DNA of 64,000 nucleotides from Arthrobacter sp. AZCC_0090 (GCF_014207375.1 NZ_JACHEE010000012.1:116436-180435); one strand, 5' to 3'. Numbered from the stretch's first letter, positions 25,559 to 35,361 are shown. Translations and numbers: made by a program. Notes: generated by a model from the letters alone, not told the origin.

Positions 25559-26596
25559 ATGGGCAGCGATTCCGTCCCGGGCGGGAGGTTCCCGGACACT
25601 CCGTCCTACGATGTGCACGGCCGCGTCGTGGAGACGTACGCCCGGGATCTCTCCAATAGCAACAGCCTGCTGGATGCCCTCGCCAAGCGCACGAGCCGCG
25701 GAGGGCGCAAAGCCGAGTTCGAGTTCACGTCCACTCCATACGACTTCTGCGAGGTCCTCTGCGTGGCGTCCCCGGAGACCGCCGTGGCCTTGCTCGACGC
25801 GGGGATCACCTCGGCAGACGAAGCCGTGATGTTCCTCGAAGAGCAGGGCCTCGAGGACCTCGTTGAGGACAACCACGACGCCGCGGAGGCGGCGCTGCGC
25901 TGGGCGGCGATGCCTTCGGAGGTACTCGACCGTTTCCAGCACTCGCCCGTATCCTTCTATGAGGATCCGGAGGGCTTCGAGGAGAAGCTGGGGGAGGACC
26001 TGCTCGGCAAGCTTCGGGGGCACCGGACGGTTTGGGCCGCCGTGCAGGAGCGCAGGATCGATCTGCGGGACATCCTCCAGATCGGTATCTCGCGGTTCCT
26101 CGACGCCGAGGACGACGACGGTACTCTCAGTGGGATGCTGGCCAGCCTGAAGTCTGGCGCAGATCAACCGGTCCTCGCCGAGGAGATCAGCGGCTGGATC
26201 GAACGGTTCGGGATCGGGCTGGCGACCCCGAATGAGGTCAAGACGGGCGTCTACCGGCTCGCCGTGCGGCACGGCGGCGACTTCGCTGCCCGGATCCCGC
26301 GGGATCTGCGCACCATGAGGCTTGCCAGCGGCCTCTCGCGTGCCGCCTACGGCGGGAGGCGCGGTCTCGACTTCGAGCGGCGCCTGATCCTATTCGGGGC
26401 TGAGGTCTTGGCCGCGGCATCGCGGGTGGCAGGGCCGTCACTCCTGCCGGGCGAGCGCGACCTGATGAGGCTGGTCGACGCGGGGATCACCGCCCCGCAG
26501 GTGGCCGAGGGGTATCTGAGGGGGATGAGTGCGACCCAGATGATCGGGGTGCACCGGGACGGCATGGTCCCGGGCGTCCCGGACGGCTGGATCTGA
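25559..26596 (+). CDS. Hypothetical protein, 345 aa
   Basis: A long frame with strong GC3 codon use, rich in Ala, Asp, Glu and Arg, without signal peptide or membrane segments, so probably cytoplasmic. It is predicted mostly helical, with segments such as ALLDAGITSADEAVMFLEEQG and a related LVDAGITAPQVAEGY near the C-terminus that look like repeated helical-hairpin units. GGAGG stands only about one base from the ATG, which is unusually close. No family is recognised and it stands alone. Confidence 0.65.
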   Translation: MGSDSVPGGRFPDTPSYDVHGRVVETYARDLSNSNSLLDALAKRTSRGGRKAEFEFTSTPYDFCEVLCVASPETAVALLDAGITSADEAVMFLEEQGLEDLVEDNHDAAEAALRWAAMPSEVLDRFQHSPVSFYEDPEGFEEKLGEDLLGKLRGHRTVWAAVQERRIDLRDILQIGISRFLDAEDDDGTLSGMLASLKSGADQPVLAEEISGWIERFGIGLATPNEVKTGVYRLAVRHGGDFAARIPRDLRTMRLASGLSRAAYGGRRGLDFERRLILFGAEVLAAASRVAGPSLLPGERDLMRLVDAGITAPQVAEGYLRGMSATQMIGVHRDGMVPGVPDGWI

Positions 26597-26897
26597 CGCC
26601 CGCCCCGCAGGTTCAGGGGCCCGGGCCGTGCCCGTCGCTCTTCGGTGTTGGGCGTTGTCCTCCGGGTCCGAGCCGGGCGGCGGTCAGGTATTCGTCCTCG
26701 GGCATGAGGTCCGGTTGGCGCCGGCAGCCTCGTGATAGGTATGGGAAGTGCAGATCCGCACCTTCGACCTGGACGACGCGGCAGCGTGCCGGGGCTGTGC
26801 AGTCTGGAACCGGTGGCGGGAAAGTAAGGCTCCTCCTGGATCCGACTTTGGCGTGATCGCGGCGAGAAGCACCGCGGCACTGATCGAACTCGAGAGT
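26597..26897. other. Intergenic with a possible GNAT N-terminal remnant
   Basis: At 26748 a short frame starts MQIRTFDLDDAAA, like the first strand and helix of many GNAT acetyltransferases, then loses any similarity. It is too short to call as a gene. Confidence 0.3.
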
Positions 26898-28456
26898 CTA
26901 TTTTCCATTCCGGCGTGCGCTGGCCGTTGCTGCGATGAGGTGCCTGACGGTTGGCCTCTCGTTGCTCAGGGCTTCTGCCTGCGCTTGAACGGCCTGATCG
27001 GCGGCAGTATTCCTTTCCTGGTGTTGGCGCAGGTGATCCTCCCAGGAGCGAACCAGAAACTTGTCGACGAAACGGCCCGGGGCGTTGCCATCGGCAAAGA
27101 GCCCCCATTGCATCGCGCCGGAGCGTTGTTGTGCCTCGCCGACCTTGCACATCAGTGAGGTGAAGGAATCAACATCTTCGGCAGCGACCTGATAGGTCTT
27201 CAGGACCATGACCGGGCCGTCTGAGGGGTCGGGTTCAAAGGCCAGTGCGGGTTCGGGCCAATGCGCCGAGGGGGTGAGGTCGAGCTGGCCAATAATCGGC
27301 GGGAGCGGCCACGTTGCCACCGACATGGCACAAACACCCAACAGAATGGCGGACATGATCAACACCCAGGCGGTGTTCGTCAGCCCGGCAATGCCTCCCC
27401 AAAGTAGCGACCCGACCGCCTGGCCACCCATGAAGACCACCATGTATGCGGCAAGGCCCCGTGCTCGCACCCAGTTGGGGAGAATCAGCTGCATCGACGA
27501 ATTCAAGATGGAGAGCACCACCAGCCATGCGGTGCCCGCCAGAATAAGGACGAGCGCGACCACGATCACGGAGGGGACCATGGCTAGCACCACCGTCGCG
27601 GCACCGAAAACGATCGCTGAGGCCGCCCATCAACTCGTTGGCGCTGAACCCATCCTGAGGCGGGAAAGGCCGAATGCGCCAAGCACCGCACCCAGCCCGA
27701 GCGCACCTAGGAGACCATCGTAGCCCGCCGACTCCAGGCGCAGGGGGCCGTGAGCAACGACGGGCAGCAGCGCCCACAGGGCACTGGCCGGAACGATGAA
27801 CAACACCGACCGCAGAAGGATTCGCCGTACCGCGGGGGCGCTGCGGATAAATCTCAGACCGGTGCCCAACGCAGCAACGGGGCGCTCCATCGGCAGGGAC
27901 TGCGCGGCCTGCTTCTTCTCACGCCAGGCAATGAGGACCACCACGACCCCTATGAACGAGACCGCGTTGAGCCCGAACACCAGTGTCGGACCCGATATCG
28001 ACACCAGCACCCCGGCGATTGCCGGCCCCACGGCGCGCCCGACATTGACGTTCATACTGCCGAGCGCTGCAGCCGCTGGAATCTGTGCCCTTGGCACTAG
28101 ACTCGGCTGGATCGCCTGCCAGGCCGGGGCCGTCAGGGCCTGACCACATCCCATTAGGAACAAAAGCACCAACACCACTACCGGAGTGTGGTCACCCCGG
28201 CCCAGGTGAGGACCGCCAGCAGGCCGGCAGTCAACGCCATTGCCGTCTGCACCGAAATGAGCAAATGACGCCGGTCAAGCAGGTCGGCAAGCACGCCGGA
28301 AGGCAGGGACAGCAGCATCACCGGCAGCGTGGTCGCGACCTGCACCAGCGAAACCAGGGTGGCCGCATTCGGTTCAGTGACTAGCGTCCACTGGGCGCCT
28401 ACCGTTTGCATCCAGGTGCCCACATTGGAGCCAAGCTGGGCGCCGATGGCCTCGGA
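26898..28456 (-). pseudogene. MFS exporter (EntS/MFS_3-like), broken
   Basis: Three pieces make one MFS_3-type drug or siderophore exporter with its soluble C-terminal tail. The first piece starts AQLGSNVGTWMQTVGAQW. A frameshift near 28180 leads into VVVLVLLFLMGCGQALTAPA. A TGA at 27630-27632 interrupts before AASAIVFGAATVVLAM in the same frame. The normal N-terminus upstream of AQLGSN is missing, exactly where a 20-bp inverted repeat stands. With a nonsense codon, a frameshift and a truncation, it is dead. Confidence 0.8.
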
Positions 28457-28482
28457 AGATCACCGAGGCCATCGGCGCCCAG
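28436..28482. repeat. Perfect 20-bp inverted repeat with 7-base loop
   Basis: CTGGGCGCCGATGGCCTCGG (28436-28455) and its exact reverse complement (28463-28482) enclose AAGATCA. The left arm is part of the MFS reading frame and the right arm is its inverted copy, so this is an inverted duplication at the truncation point. It could also act as a hairpin terminator, but no T-run follows. Confidence 0.75.
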
Positions 28483-28791
28483 GTGGACGGCTCGGGGCCC
28501 TGACGTACCTGGTCAGCCATCGGCCCCACCTGCCTCGGTTGCCACGTCGGCCTGCCGTACCGTCAGATCAGTTCCGCTCGGCTCGACTCTACGCATTCAA
28601 TATCTTTGTGGTCAGTAAATGTGTGTCAACTGTGATTGTTGACGGTTGATGCTGCTACTTTGTCGGAGTCGTACCCGGGAGGATCAGCTCCGCTCCCGAT
28701 ACGAAGTAACATGCCAGGCTATCCAAATTGGGAGGATATTCACCACTTCGAGCAATCCGCGCAGAAGGTTGGGCGGGGACGGCTGCGACTG
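28483..28791. other. Intergenic, no supported gene
   Basis: Spacer between the truncated MFS gene and lpd. No reading frame or regulatory motif stands out. Confidence 0.4.
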
Positions 28792-30195
28792 TCAAAGATT
28801 AATCATGTGTCCGGTGAGCCCGTGGAAAGATTCCTGTAGGGCCTCGCTCAGGGTCGGATGAGTGTGGACGTTCCGTGCCAGCTCAGTGGCGGTGAGGTCC
28901 CATTTCTGGGCTAACGTGAGCTCGGGAAGCAGCTCGGAGACATCCGGCCCTATGAGATGGCCGCCCAGCAGTTCACCGTGCTGCGTTTCGGCGATCAGTT
29001 TGACGAAGCCCGTGGGCCCTCCCAAGCCGTGCGCTTTGCCGTTGGCCGTGAACGGGAACGTGCTGACCTTGATGTCACGGCCTTCGTCGCTGGCCTGCTG
29101 TTCGGTAAGGCCGAAGCTGGCGACCTGCGGCTGGCAGAATGTGGCGCGCGGCATCATGCGGTAGTCGCCCAAGGGCATGGTCTCTGCTCCGGCGATGGTT
29201 TCGGCAGCTACGACGCCCTGCGCCTCGGCGACATGGGCGAGCTGAAGCTTGGCCGTCACATCACCGATCGCGTAGATGTGCGGAACATTGGTCCGCATGT
29301 AGTCGTCAATGGCGATCGCCCTTCGGTCGGTTGTTAGCGCCACCCCTGTGCTTTCCAGTCCGAAGCCGCTGACGTTCGCGGCAAACCCGATCGAGACCAG
29401 CACCCTGTCCGTCCGGAGGCTTCCGGCCGCACCGTCGCCGCCGGTGTAGGTGACGGTGACTGATGATCCCTCATCCAGCACCGTTTCCACCTTCGTCGAG
29501 GTGAGGATTGGGATCCCCAGCTTCTTGTACTGCTTGAAGATTTCCTTGGAAACGTCCGCGTCTTCGGTTGGGAGCGCTCGGTCCAAGAACTCGATGATCG
29601 TCACGTCGACCCCATAGTTGCGCAGGACGTAGGCGAACTCCATGCCAATGGCGCCGGCGCCGACTATCACGATGGATCGGGGCAGCTCCCGGTCCAGAAT
29701 CTGCTCCTCGTATGTCACGACATTCGCGCTTGCCACGACCCCGGGCAGCATCCGCACGGTCGATCCGGTGGCGATGATGGCGTGGTCGAAGGTGAGGGTC
29801 TGGGTTCCCCCGGCGTTCAGGTCCACGTCCATGCTGTGGCTGTCCTTGAAGGTTCCGGAGCCGTCGTATTCGGTGATCCCGTTCTTCTTCATCAGGAAAT
29901 GCACGCCCCGGACCCGTCCGTCGGCAACCTGGCGGCTTCGGTCAAAGGCGGCGCCAAAGTCAAAGGACACATCCCCCGTGATCCCGAAAATTTCCCCCTG
30001 AGTATTGAATATATGTGCAAGCTCTGCGTTGCGCAGCAGGGCCTTCGATGGGATGCAACCGACATTCAGGCACACACCGCCCCAGTACTTCTTTTCGACA
30101 ACCGCCACCCGCAGGCCAAGCTGCGCGGCACGAATCGCCGCGACATAGCCGCCGGGGCCAGCCCCGAGGATCACGACGTCGAATTGTTCACTCAT
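28792..30195 (-). CDS. lpd: Dihydrolipoyl dehydrogenase (E3)
   Basis: The 467-aa flavoprotein disulfide reductase has the FAD motif VVILGAGPGGYVAAIRAAQ, the redox disulfide in GGVCLNVGCIPSK, the NAD motif IVIVGAGAIGMEFAYVL, and the C-terminal active-site His/Glu segment HTHPTLSEALQE. It reoxidises lipoyl groups of 2-oxoacid dehydrogenases. The start at 30195 is the conserved MSEQFDVV; the extra N-terminal codons upstream are not family-like. No E1 or E2 gene is near, so it serves complexes encoded elsewhere. Confidence 0.92.
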   Translation of the reverse strand: MSEQFDVVILGAGPGGYVAAIRAAQLGLRVAVVEKKYWGGVCLNVGCIPSKALLRNAELAHIFNTQGEIFGITGDVSFDFGAAFDRSRQVADGRVRGVHFLMKKNGITEYDGSGTFKDSHSMDVDLNAGGTQTLTFDHAIIATGSTVRMLPGVVASANVVTYEEQILDRELPRSIVIVGAGAIGMEFAYVLRNYGVDVTIIEFLDRALPTEDADVSKEIFKQYKKLGIPILTSTKVETVLDEGSSVTVTYTGGDGAAGSLRTDRVLVSIGFAANVSGFGLESTGVALTTDRRAIAIDDYMRTNVPHIYAIGDVTAKLQLAHVAEAQGVVAAETIAGAETMPLGDYRMMPRATFCQPQVASFGLTEQQASDEGRDIKVSTFPFTANGKAHGLGGPTGFVKLIAETQHGELLGGHLIGPDVSELLPELTLAQKWDLTATELARNVHTHPTLSEALQESFHGLTGHMINL

Positions 30196-30675
30196 GACAA
30201 CCAACTCTCCTTGGGTTCGGGCACGGGGTAACCCACCGATGACGGCAGATTCAGCATAGTTGCGATATGGCCCGCGCACCCGTGAAATTCGCCTCCCCGC
30301 CCCGTAGACACGAGGACCGGAACATGCCCGCCGATAGCCCGTTCTGCCATCAAATGCCTGCTGCGGCACGATAATCGCGTCCTTCGGACCTGACGGTTTT
30401 GGTACAAGATTCTCCGGGTGACAAATACGGCTGCGCTTCATGCTGCGGGACGTTGACGATAGTGAACCCAGAGTAGAGGCTTGGAACGAGCACCACGTCT
30501 GCCGAGCCTGCGGGAGAGTCTATGCCAAAGCCATCCGTCGTCCTCTTCCACCGAGCATTCGCGGATTCGTCCAGCACTTTAAGTGGCGAGCCCTCGCGGT
30601 GCGCAGCTCTGGATGACGTATACAACTACACCGCGACATTCCTCCATCAGCATCTGCACGAAAGGCGTTCACCCC
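30196..30675. other. Intergenic upstream of lpd, no supported gene
   Basis: It holds the lpd leader and a stretch without convincing coding potential on either strand. Confidence 0.4.
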
Positions 30676-30970
30676 ATGACTAGCGAGCCTCGCCGCGATC
30701 CTCTCACCGACGATCTTCTCACCCCGGAAAACTCCGCCCTTCTCCTCATCGACTAGCAGCCGACACAAGTGCAGTCGATCAACTCGATCGACAGAGCGCA
30801 ACTCATCCGAAACATCGCGACGACGGTAAAGCTCGCTCGCACATTCGGTATTCCGATCGTCTTATCGACGGTAAACGTGGCCACTGGTCGAAACAAGGGC
30901 AGTGGAATCGAACCGAGACGGTCCAGGCGTTCGTCGACGAACTCACTGAAGCAGGTATCTTCCTGAAGCT
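30676..30970 (+). pseudogene. Isochorismatase/cysteine-hydrolase family gene, nonsense and truncated
   Basis: The frame from ATG 30676 reads DPLTDDLLTPENSALLLID, then TAG, then QPTQVQSINSIDRAQLIRNI and TFGIPIVLSTVNVATGRN. That is the N-terminal half of an isochorismatase-like hydrolase with one codon after the catalytic Asp changed to a stop. After about 80 codons the similarity ends, with a frame change and foreign sequence. The rest of the fold, with the catalytic Cys, is absent. Confidence 0.75.
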
Positions 30971-31129
30971 GGGCTAGGAGACCGTTGAAATAGGGTGCAT
31001 TTGACTTCGTTGTCGGTACCGCAGGAGCCGTGAGGCGGCGGACGGCGGGAAGAACCGGATTGCGCCGTAATCGTATGTGACCAGGTCCTGGAGCAGAAAG
31101 AAGTCTGCTTAGCCCCGGAAGTCGCCAAA

Positions 31130-31370
31130 CAAAGTCGATGCTGCCGCCACAGCCCCAAGTTTCGTTGCCGAGGACCCAGAATGCGACGACCCACGGCTGC
31201 TCGCGTCCATGTGAGCGGCGCAGGTCGGGCAGCCGGGACTTGGCCGCGCCCGTCAGATACTCGACCCAGTCGGCCAACTCCTGCACTGTGCCTGACCCGC
31301 TGTTGCGCGGGGTAGGCGTCGGCGTGGGCAACTCGCAAAGTGCCATGAACTCGTACCGAAGGTGTGCGGG
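31130..31370 (-). pseudogene. GH51 arabinofuranosidase fragment
   Basis: On the minus strand MALCEL, GSGTVQELADWVEYLTG and VAFWVLGNETWGCGG match residues around the acid/base glutamate of GH51 enzymes (compare the intact gene at 23047). Two small indels lie near MALCEL. Neither the N-terminus nor the nucleophile half remains. Confidence 0.75.
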
Positions 31371-31389
31371 CGCGGCGGATCGGTAAAGG

Positions 31390-31998
31390 TCAGTCGTCGA
31401 CGCGGACCAGTCGCAATACGAGGGCCCGGTCCGGGTGGAGGGTGAGCAGGTCGAGACCCGCCTCCCGGAGAAGGCTCCCGGAGTAGGACGCGGCGTCGGC
31501 GTCGGAGTCGAGACCGGCGGTCTCGTCCAGCCAGTGCGGGCTCAGCCACCAGGGGCCGAGGGAGCCTGGGCGAGCGGACTCGACACGGTACCGCGCCTCT
31601 GCCAAAAGCCCTGGCAAGCGGACTCGACGTCGCGAATCCGCGGACAGAGGCGGCGTCACGATCGTGTAGATCGCCTCAGAGCCGTCGGTGGCCACGACAC
31701 CGCGCAGGGCCGGTGCGTCAGGGTCAAAGTCGCCGTCGGCGACGACGCGGCCGGTGCTGATGAGTTCCCGATGCTCCTGATATGCGGAGATCCAGCGGGA
31801 AAGGATGACCGCCTCCGCGTCTTCCAGCTCTCTGATGTCCCACTCGACGCCGAAATGACCGAGGAACGCGATCGCGCAGCGGGTGTGCAGATCACTCGTG
31901 CGGCCGGTGACGGAGGAGACGGTTGAGGCGACGTGAGAGCCGAGCATCTCCGGCGGGACGAGGAGTCCGGTCCAGCGGAGCATTCGCGAGCGGTCGAG
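31390..31998 (-). pseudogene. GH36 alpha-galactosidase C-terminal fragment
   Basis: About 200 codons match the C-terminal part of GH36 enzymes: SRMLRWTGLLVPPEMLGSHV, then FLGHFGVEWDIRELEDAE, and the beta-sandwich tail. The catalytic aspartates, which lie further upstream in the barrel, are missing. The homology starts at about 31998, exactly where a GH3 fragment begins on the other strand. Confidence 0.75.
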
Positions 31999-31999
31999 G

Positions 32000-33089
32000 G
32001 GGTGGTGCTTCTCAGTTCGGGGAACATCGCGGTCCTCGGTCCGGCGGCTGACCAATTCCGCAGTCTCGTCGGGTGCTACGCGTTCCCCAACCACGTGCTT
32101 TCGAAACACCCCGGGCACGACCTCGGCATTAAGATTCCGACGGTGCTGGCCGCTATCCGCGAAGAGTTCGGAGCGGACCGGGTGCGATTCGAGGCCGGTG
32201 GTGAAATCACTTCCGGTGACTCCGACGCCGTCTCCGCCGCTGTTGCGCTCGCTCGCGACAGCGATGTCGCGGTCGTGGTGGTCGGAGACATTGCCGGGCT
32301 GTTCGGCGACGGTACCTCAGGCGAAGGCTGTGACGCCGCGGACCTTCGGTTGCCCGGCGGGCAGCACGGGCTCGTCACCGCCGTCCTGGACACGGGGGTG
32401 CCGACTGTCCTGGTGGTGCTGTCTGGTCGCCCGTATGCCCTTGGCGACTACGGGAAGGCGCGCGCCATCGTCCAAGCGTTCTTCCCCGGAGCCGACGGCG
32501 CCGCTGCGGTTGCGGGAATACTCTCCCGCCGCGTCCCAGCAACAGGACGCCTGCCTGTGCAGATTCCTTGGCATCCGTACGCCTCGACGACGTACCTCCA
32601 GCCGGCGCTCGGGCTCTCGAACCCCGGGATTACCGCCTTGGACAACACTCCGCTGTACCCGTTCGGGTTCGGGCTCACTCGGGGTGCGATCGTCTACGAA
32701 ATAATCACCGCCGCCGCGAGCCTCAGCACTGGGGGCTCGCTCGATGCGGCCGTGACGATACGCAATGACGGCGATAACACCGTAGAGGTCGTCCAGCTCT
32801 ACCCGGCCTTCCGGTGGTTCGCCCGGCTGTCCAACTCATCGGGTACGCCCGGATCCCGATCGGGTCCGGTGAATCGCGGACGGTCTCCTTCCACGTGGAC
32901 GCTGCCCGGCTCGCGATCACCGGCGAAGACGGGGCGCTCGGAGTCGACCCCGGCCCGATGCGGCTCATCGCTGGCCCGTCGGCTGCCGAGGCCGCAGTGA
33001 CGGCCGAAGTGACTATCATCGGCGAGCGGCGACTGCTCGCGGAGCGCGTGCTGCGCACACCATGGTCGATCGGCGGCCCGGTCAGCTGA
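32000..33089 (+). pseudogene. GH3 beta-glucosidase C-terminal fragment, frameshifted
   Basis: The fragment contains the GH3 C-terminal alpha/beta and fibronectin-like domains (NIAVLGPAADQF, DVAVVVVGDIAG, GVPTVLVVLSGRPYAL, PLYPFGFGLTRG). The N-terminal barrel with the nucleophile is missing. Near 32805 the frame slips, and the end (RPAVQLIGYARIPIGSGESR) continues in another frame to 33089. It abuts the GH36 fragment head to head. Confidence 0.75.
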
Positions 33090-33132
33090 CCGTGCAGGAA
33101 TAACAGGCATTTTTCCGTTAAATTCAAAATTA

Positions 33133-33153
33133 TTGACATATTTGTCATATAAT
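33133..33153 (+). promoter_or_regulatory. AT-rich promoter/operator-like site
   Basis: TTGACA and TATAAT both occur in a sharply AT-rich patch, but only 9 bp apart, too close for one promoter. TGACA-TATT-TGTCA is an inverted repeat, so a regulator site is as likely as a promoter. It lies upstream of the DUF1508 gene. Confidence 0.35.
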
Positions 33154-33215
33154 ATTTGTTTCGGCGACGCTCGCCAGCACGAACGTCAACGCAGCCAATC
33201 GTGAAGGGGACACCG

Positions 33216-33419
33216 ATGCCTGGCCAATTCGAACTTGTAGACGCAGAACCGCGAGGGGTCCGGATAAACCTCGTCAATTCCGCCGGGGAAACCCTGGCAA
33301 AGTCGGAGACGTACGAAGACATGGCGACAGCAGCCGCTGCTGTCAGGGCCATCCGGGAACAGGCGGCCACGGCGCATGTTGTGGATTGCACAACCAAATC
33401 CCATTCTCGACAGTCGTGA
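33216..33419 (+). CDS. DUF1508 (YegP-like) small protein
   Basis: This 67-aa protein has one DUF1508 unit: FELVDAEPRGVRINLVNSAGE followed by SETYEDMATAAAAVRAIREQA, the beta-hairpin plus helix seen in YegP. The role of the family is unclear; members are linked to stress survival. The start at 33216 has a GAAGGGG ribosome site; the longer frame upstream is not family-like. Confidence 0.7.
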   Translation: MPGQFELVDAEPRGVRINLVNSAGETLAKSETYEDMATAAAAVRAIREQAATAHVVDCTTKSHSRQS

Positions 33420-33526
33420 CGACCGGGCACCCGGCCATTTTTGATTGACCCATTCTTTTCGGGTCGGGCATAGTCTGGACGGAATTCAGTTTCGGCAAGA
33501 CGAACAGGAAGGCGGTATCAGTAAGC

Positions 33527-33808
33527 GTGAACATCAAGGATGAGTGGGACCGGCTAGATTCCGAGACCCGGACATGGCTTCTGGAAAATCCGGCAAGTCT
33601 GCTCCTGCCCCCGGCAATGTCGGCGAAATTCTGCAAAGACTCGCGCGGGGACGTTGAGCTTGACCCGAAAGGACAGGTGGTGCTCTCCAGAGATGACCAT
33701 GACTTTATCCGGGGGAAGGCCGAAGCCGCCGGAACAATCCGCGCCCCCATGGGGGAATACCGATTCTTCGACACAGCACCCTTAACCGTTATCAGAAAAG
33801 GGCAATGA
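33527..33808 (+). CDS. Hypothetical protein, 93 aa
   Basis: A small, charged soluble protein starting at GTG 33527 (MNIKDEWDRLDSETRTWLLENP). A helix at the start and an RDDHDFIRGKAEA helix near the end can be seen. It ends in an overlap with the start of an antitoxin remnant, and may be a host gene or an accessory partner. No family is recognised. Confidence 0.5.
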   Translation: MNIKDEWDRLDSETRTWLLENPASLLLPPAMSAKFCKDSRGDVELDPKGQVVLSRDDHDFIRGKAEAAGTIRAPMGEYRFFDTAPLTVIRKGQ

Positions 33809-33867
33809 GTCTCCGCGTTCCCGAAGAGCTCGACCGACGGCTTGAGCAGTTGGCTGCCGAGGAGCTA
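33805..33867 (+). pseudogene. N-terminal remnant of the Doc-module antitoxin (third copy)
   Basis: The first 21 codons (MSLRVPEELDRRLEQLAAEE) match the antitoxins at 14702 and 2440. After that the sequence runs into the 3' end of the membrane-protein gene on the other strand. No toxin part is left. Confidence 0.7.
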
Positions 33868-33894
33868 ACGACGAGGCCAGATGAGCAACTGCGA

Positions 33895-34602
33895 CTATCG
33901 ATGAGGGCGGTGTCCCGCCAGAATAATGCGAATCATCTTGTTGTAGCGGTGCACTTGATAGAGAGCGTGCCCCACGAGGAGGATAACCCCGAAAATTGCA
34001 CCGATCACGATGGCGGCAGTGTCACTAGGGACAGTGATGTAACTGATAAGCGCCACGCCGGCGCCCGCCACGATGGAATTCACCACAGCTATGGCCGTGG
34101 ACATCGTGAAGAAGACGCCACGCCAGGATCCTCGACTTCCGATTTCAAGTAGCTCATTCAGTGCGTGTTGTCCGTGTGGAACCGGAAAGAATTCATCGGC
34201 CCCAGGGAGAATGCGAGCGTAATACCGGCGAATGCGCTGCATCGAGTTCAAAGCGGCGACGTCTTCCAATGACGTCTGGACCAGCCGCTCGTAGGTGAAG
34301 AGGCCCAGTACAACGACCACAGGAATGACGACAGCGAGAAAATGGAAGGCGACGGAAGACTGTGCAAGGAACCCATACGCGACCAGGGAACTCGACAGTG
34401 TCATCAAGTACAGCGACGCTCTGCTGCTGGACTCGGAGACCGTTATTCCCCTGGCAGACTCCAGCACGAAATGCTCGGTCAGCAGCGCGCTAAGGAAAGC
34501 TTGGGACCGGTCAGGTAAAGCGTGAAACGAATCCCCGGCCTGGGGTAGCACTGGTGTATCGCCATGGTCCTCCGGCGCCACATCAGAACCGTCACGTTTC
34601 AC
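33895..34602 (-). CDS. Membrane protein of unknown function
   Basis: About 235 aa from GTG 34602, which has an AAGGGG ribosome site; the longer frame to 34740 is less likely. Hydrophobic segments (LYLMTLSSSLVAYGFLA, FLAVVIPVVVVLGLFTYERL, FFTMSTAIAVVNSIVAGAGVAL, AAIVIGAIFGVILLVGHAL) suggest four membrane helices with a long soluble N-terminus. The pair-of-hairpins layout recalls small bacterial SLATT- or pYEATS-type membrane proteins, but the family was not identified. Confidence 0.6.
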   Translation of the reverse strand: MKRDGSDVAPEDHGDTPVLPQAGDSFHALPDRSQAFLSALLTEHFVLESARGITVSESSSRASLYLMTLSSSLVAYGFLAQSSVAFHFLAVVIPVVVVLGLFTYERLVQTSLEDVAALNSMQRIRRYYARILPGADEFFPVPHGQHALNELLEIGSRGSWRGVFFTMSTAIAVVNSIVAGAGVALISYITVPSDTAAIVIGAIFGVILLVGHALYQVHRYNKMIRIILAGHRPHR

Positions 34603-34715
34603 TGAATCCCCTTCTGCTCTTGTCGGACTACTGTTTGTTTCGCTGAAAGTACCACTACTCCACGTAAGTGATGACCACTGTCGTCCAGTTGATGTCGCTC
34701 CATCGGGATTTTCGT

Positions 34716-35354
34716 TTATCTGCTGGCTTCTTCCAGCCACAGTCTTGCGGCGTCGAGATCGGCGTGCGCGATGCCGTGTCCGCCGGGACGCAGCACCTGT
34801 TTTACATCGGCGCCGTTTTGGTGGAGTGCAGTGACGAGTGTCCTGACGCTGGCGAGCGGGGCCATCGGGTCGGACTCGCCGTTCAGGACCAGCAGCCTGG
34901 TGCCACTGAGGTCGGTCGAAGTTTCCCGGTCCCCGAAGGGGTACATACCGGAAAATGCGATGACCCGATCCAAGGTCTGGGGGTGCAGGATGGCTGCGGC
35001 CAAGGCAATGTTGGCACCGTTTGAGAACCCGACTGCTATCACGGGCCTGTTGCCGAGTCCGTAGTGTTCCCGGGCGGCGTCCAGGAAGACGGCCAGATCT
35101 GTTGCCCTTGCGATGACGTCGTCGACGTCGAAGAGCCCTTCGCCGTGGCGCCGGAACCAGCGAAGCATGCCGTGCTCCTGCACCTGCCCCCGGGGTGCGA
35201 GCACGCCGGCGCCGGGTTGAAGTTCGGCGGCGAGGGAGGCGATCTCGTGTTCATTGCCGCCGGTGCCGTGCAGCATCAGCAGCACTGGGGCCCCTGCCTC
35301 GCCGGGGCTGAAGAGATGCCGCCAGCCGGTGACCGCGCTGGTTGGAATACTCAT
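34716..35354 (-). CDS. Alpha/beta-hydrolase, carboxylesterase/phospholipase type (MhqD-like)
   Basis: The 212-aa esterase has the oxyanion segment LMLHGTGGNEHE, the nucleophile serine in VGFSNGANIA, the acid in LNGESDPMAP and the histidine in GGHGIAHADL. It follows the ring-cleaving dioxygenase gene by seven bases and shares its promoter. The pair matches the mhqO-mhqD part of quinone-detoxification operons. Confidence 0.85.
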   Translation of the reverse strand: MSIPTSAVTGWRHLFSPGEAGAPVLLMLHGTGGNEHEIASLAAELQPGAGVLAPRGQVQEHGMLRWFRRHGEGLFDVDDVIARATDLAVFLDAAREHYGLGNRPVIAVGFSNGANIALAAAILHPQTLDRVIAFSGMYPFGDRETSTDLSGTRLLVLNGESDPMAPLASVRTLVTALHQNGADVKQVLRPGGHGIAHADLDAARLWLEEASR

Positions 35355-35361
35355 CGGCGAA

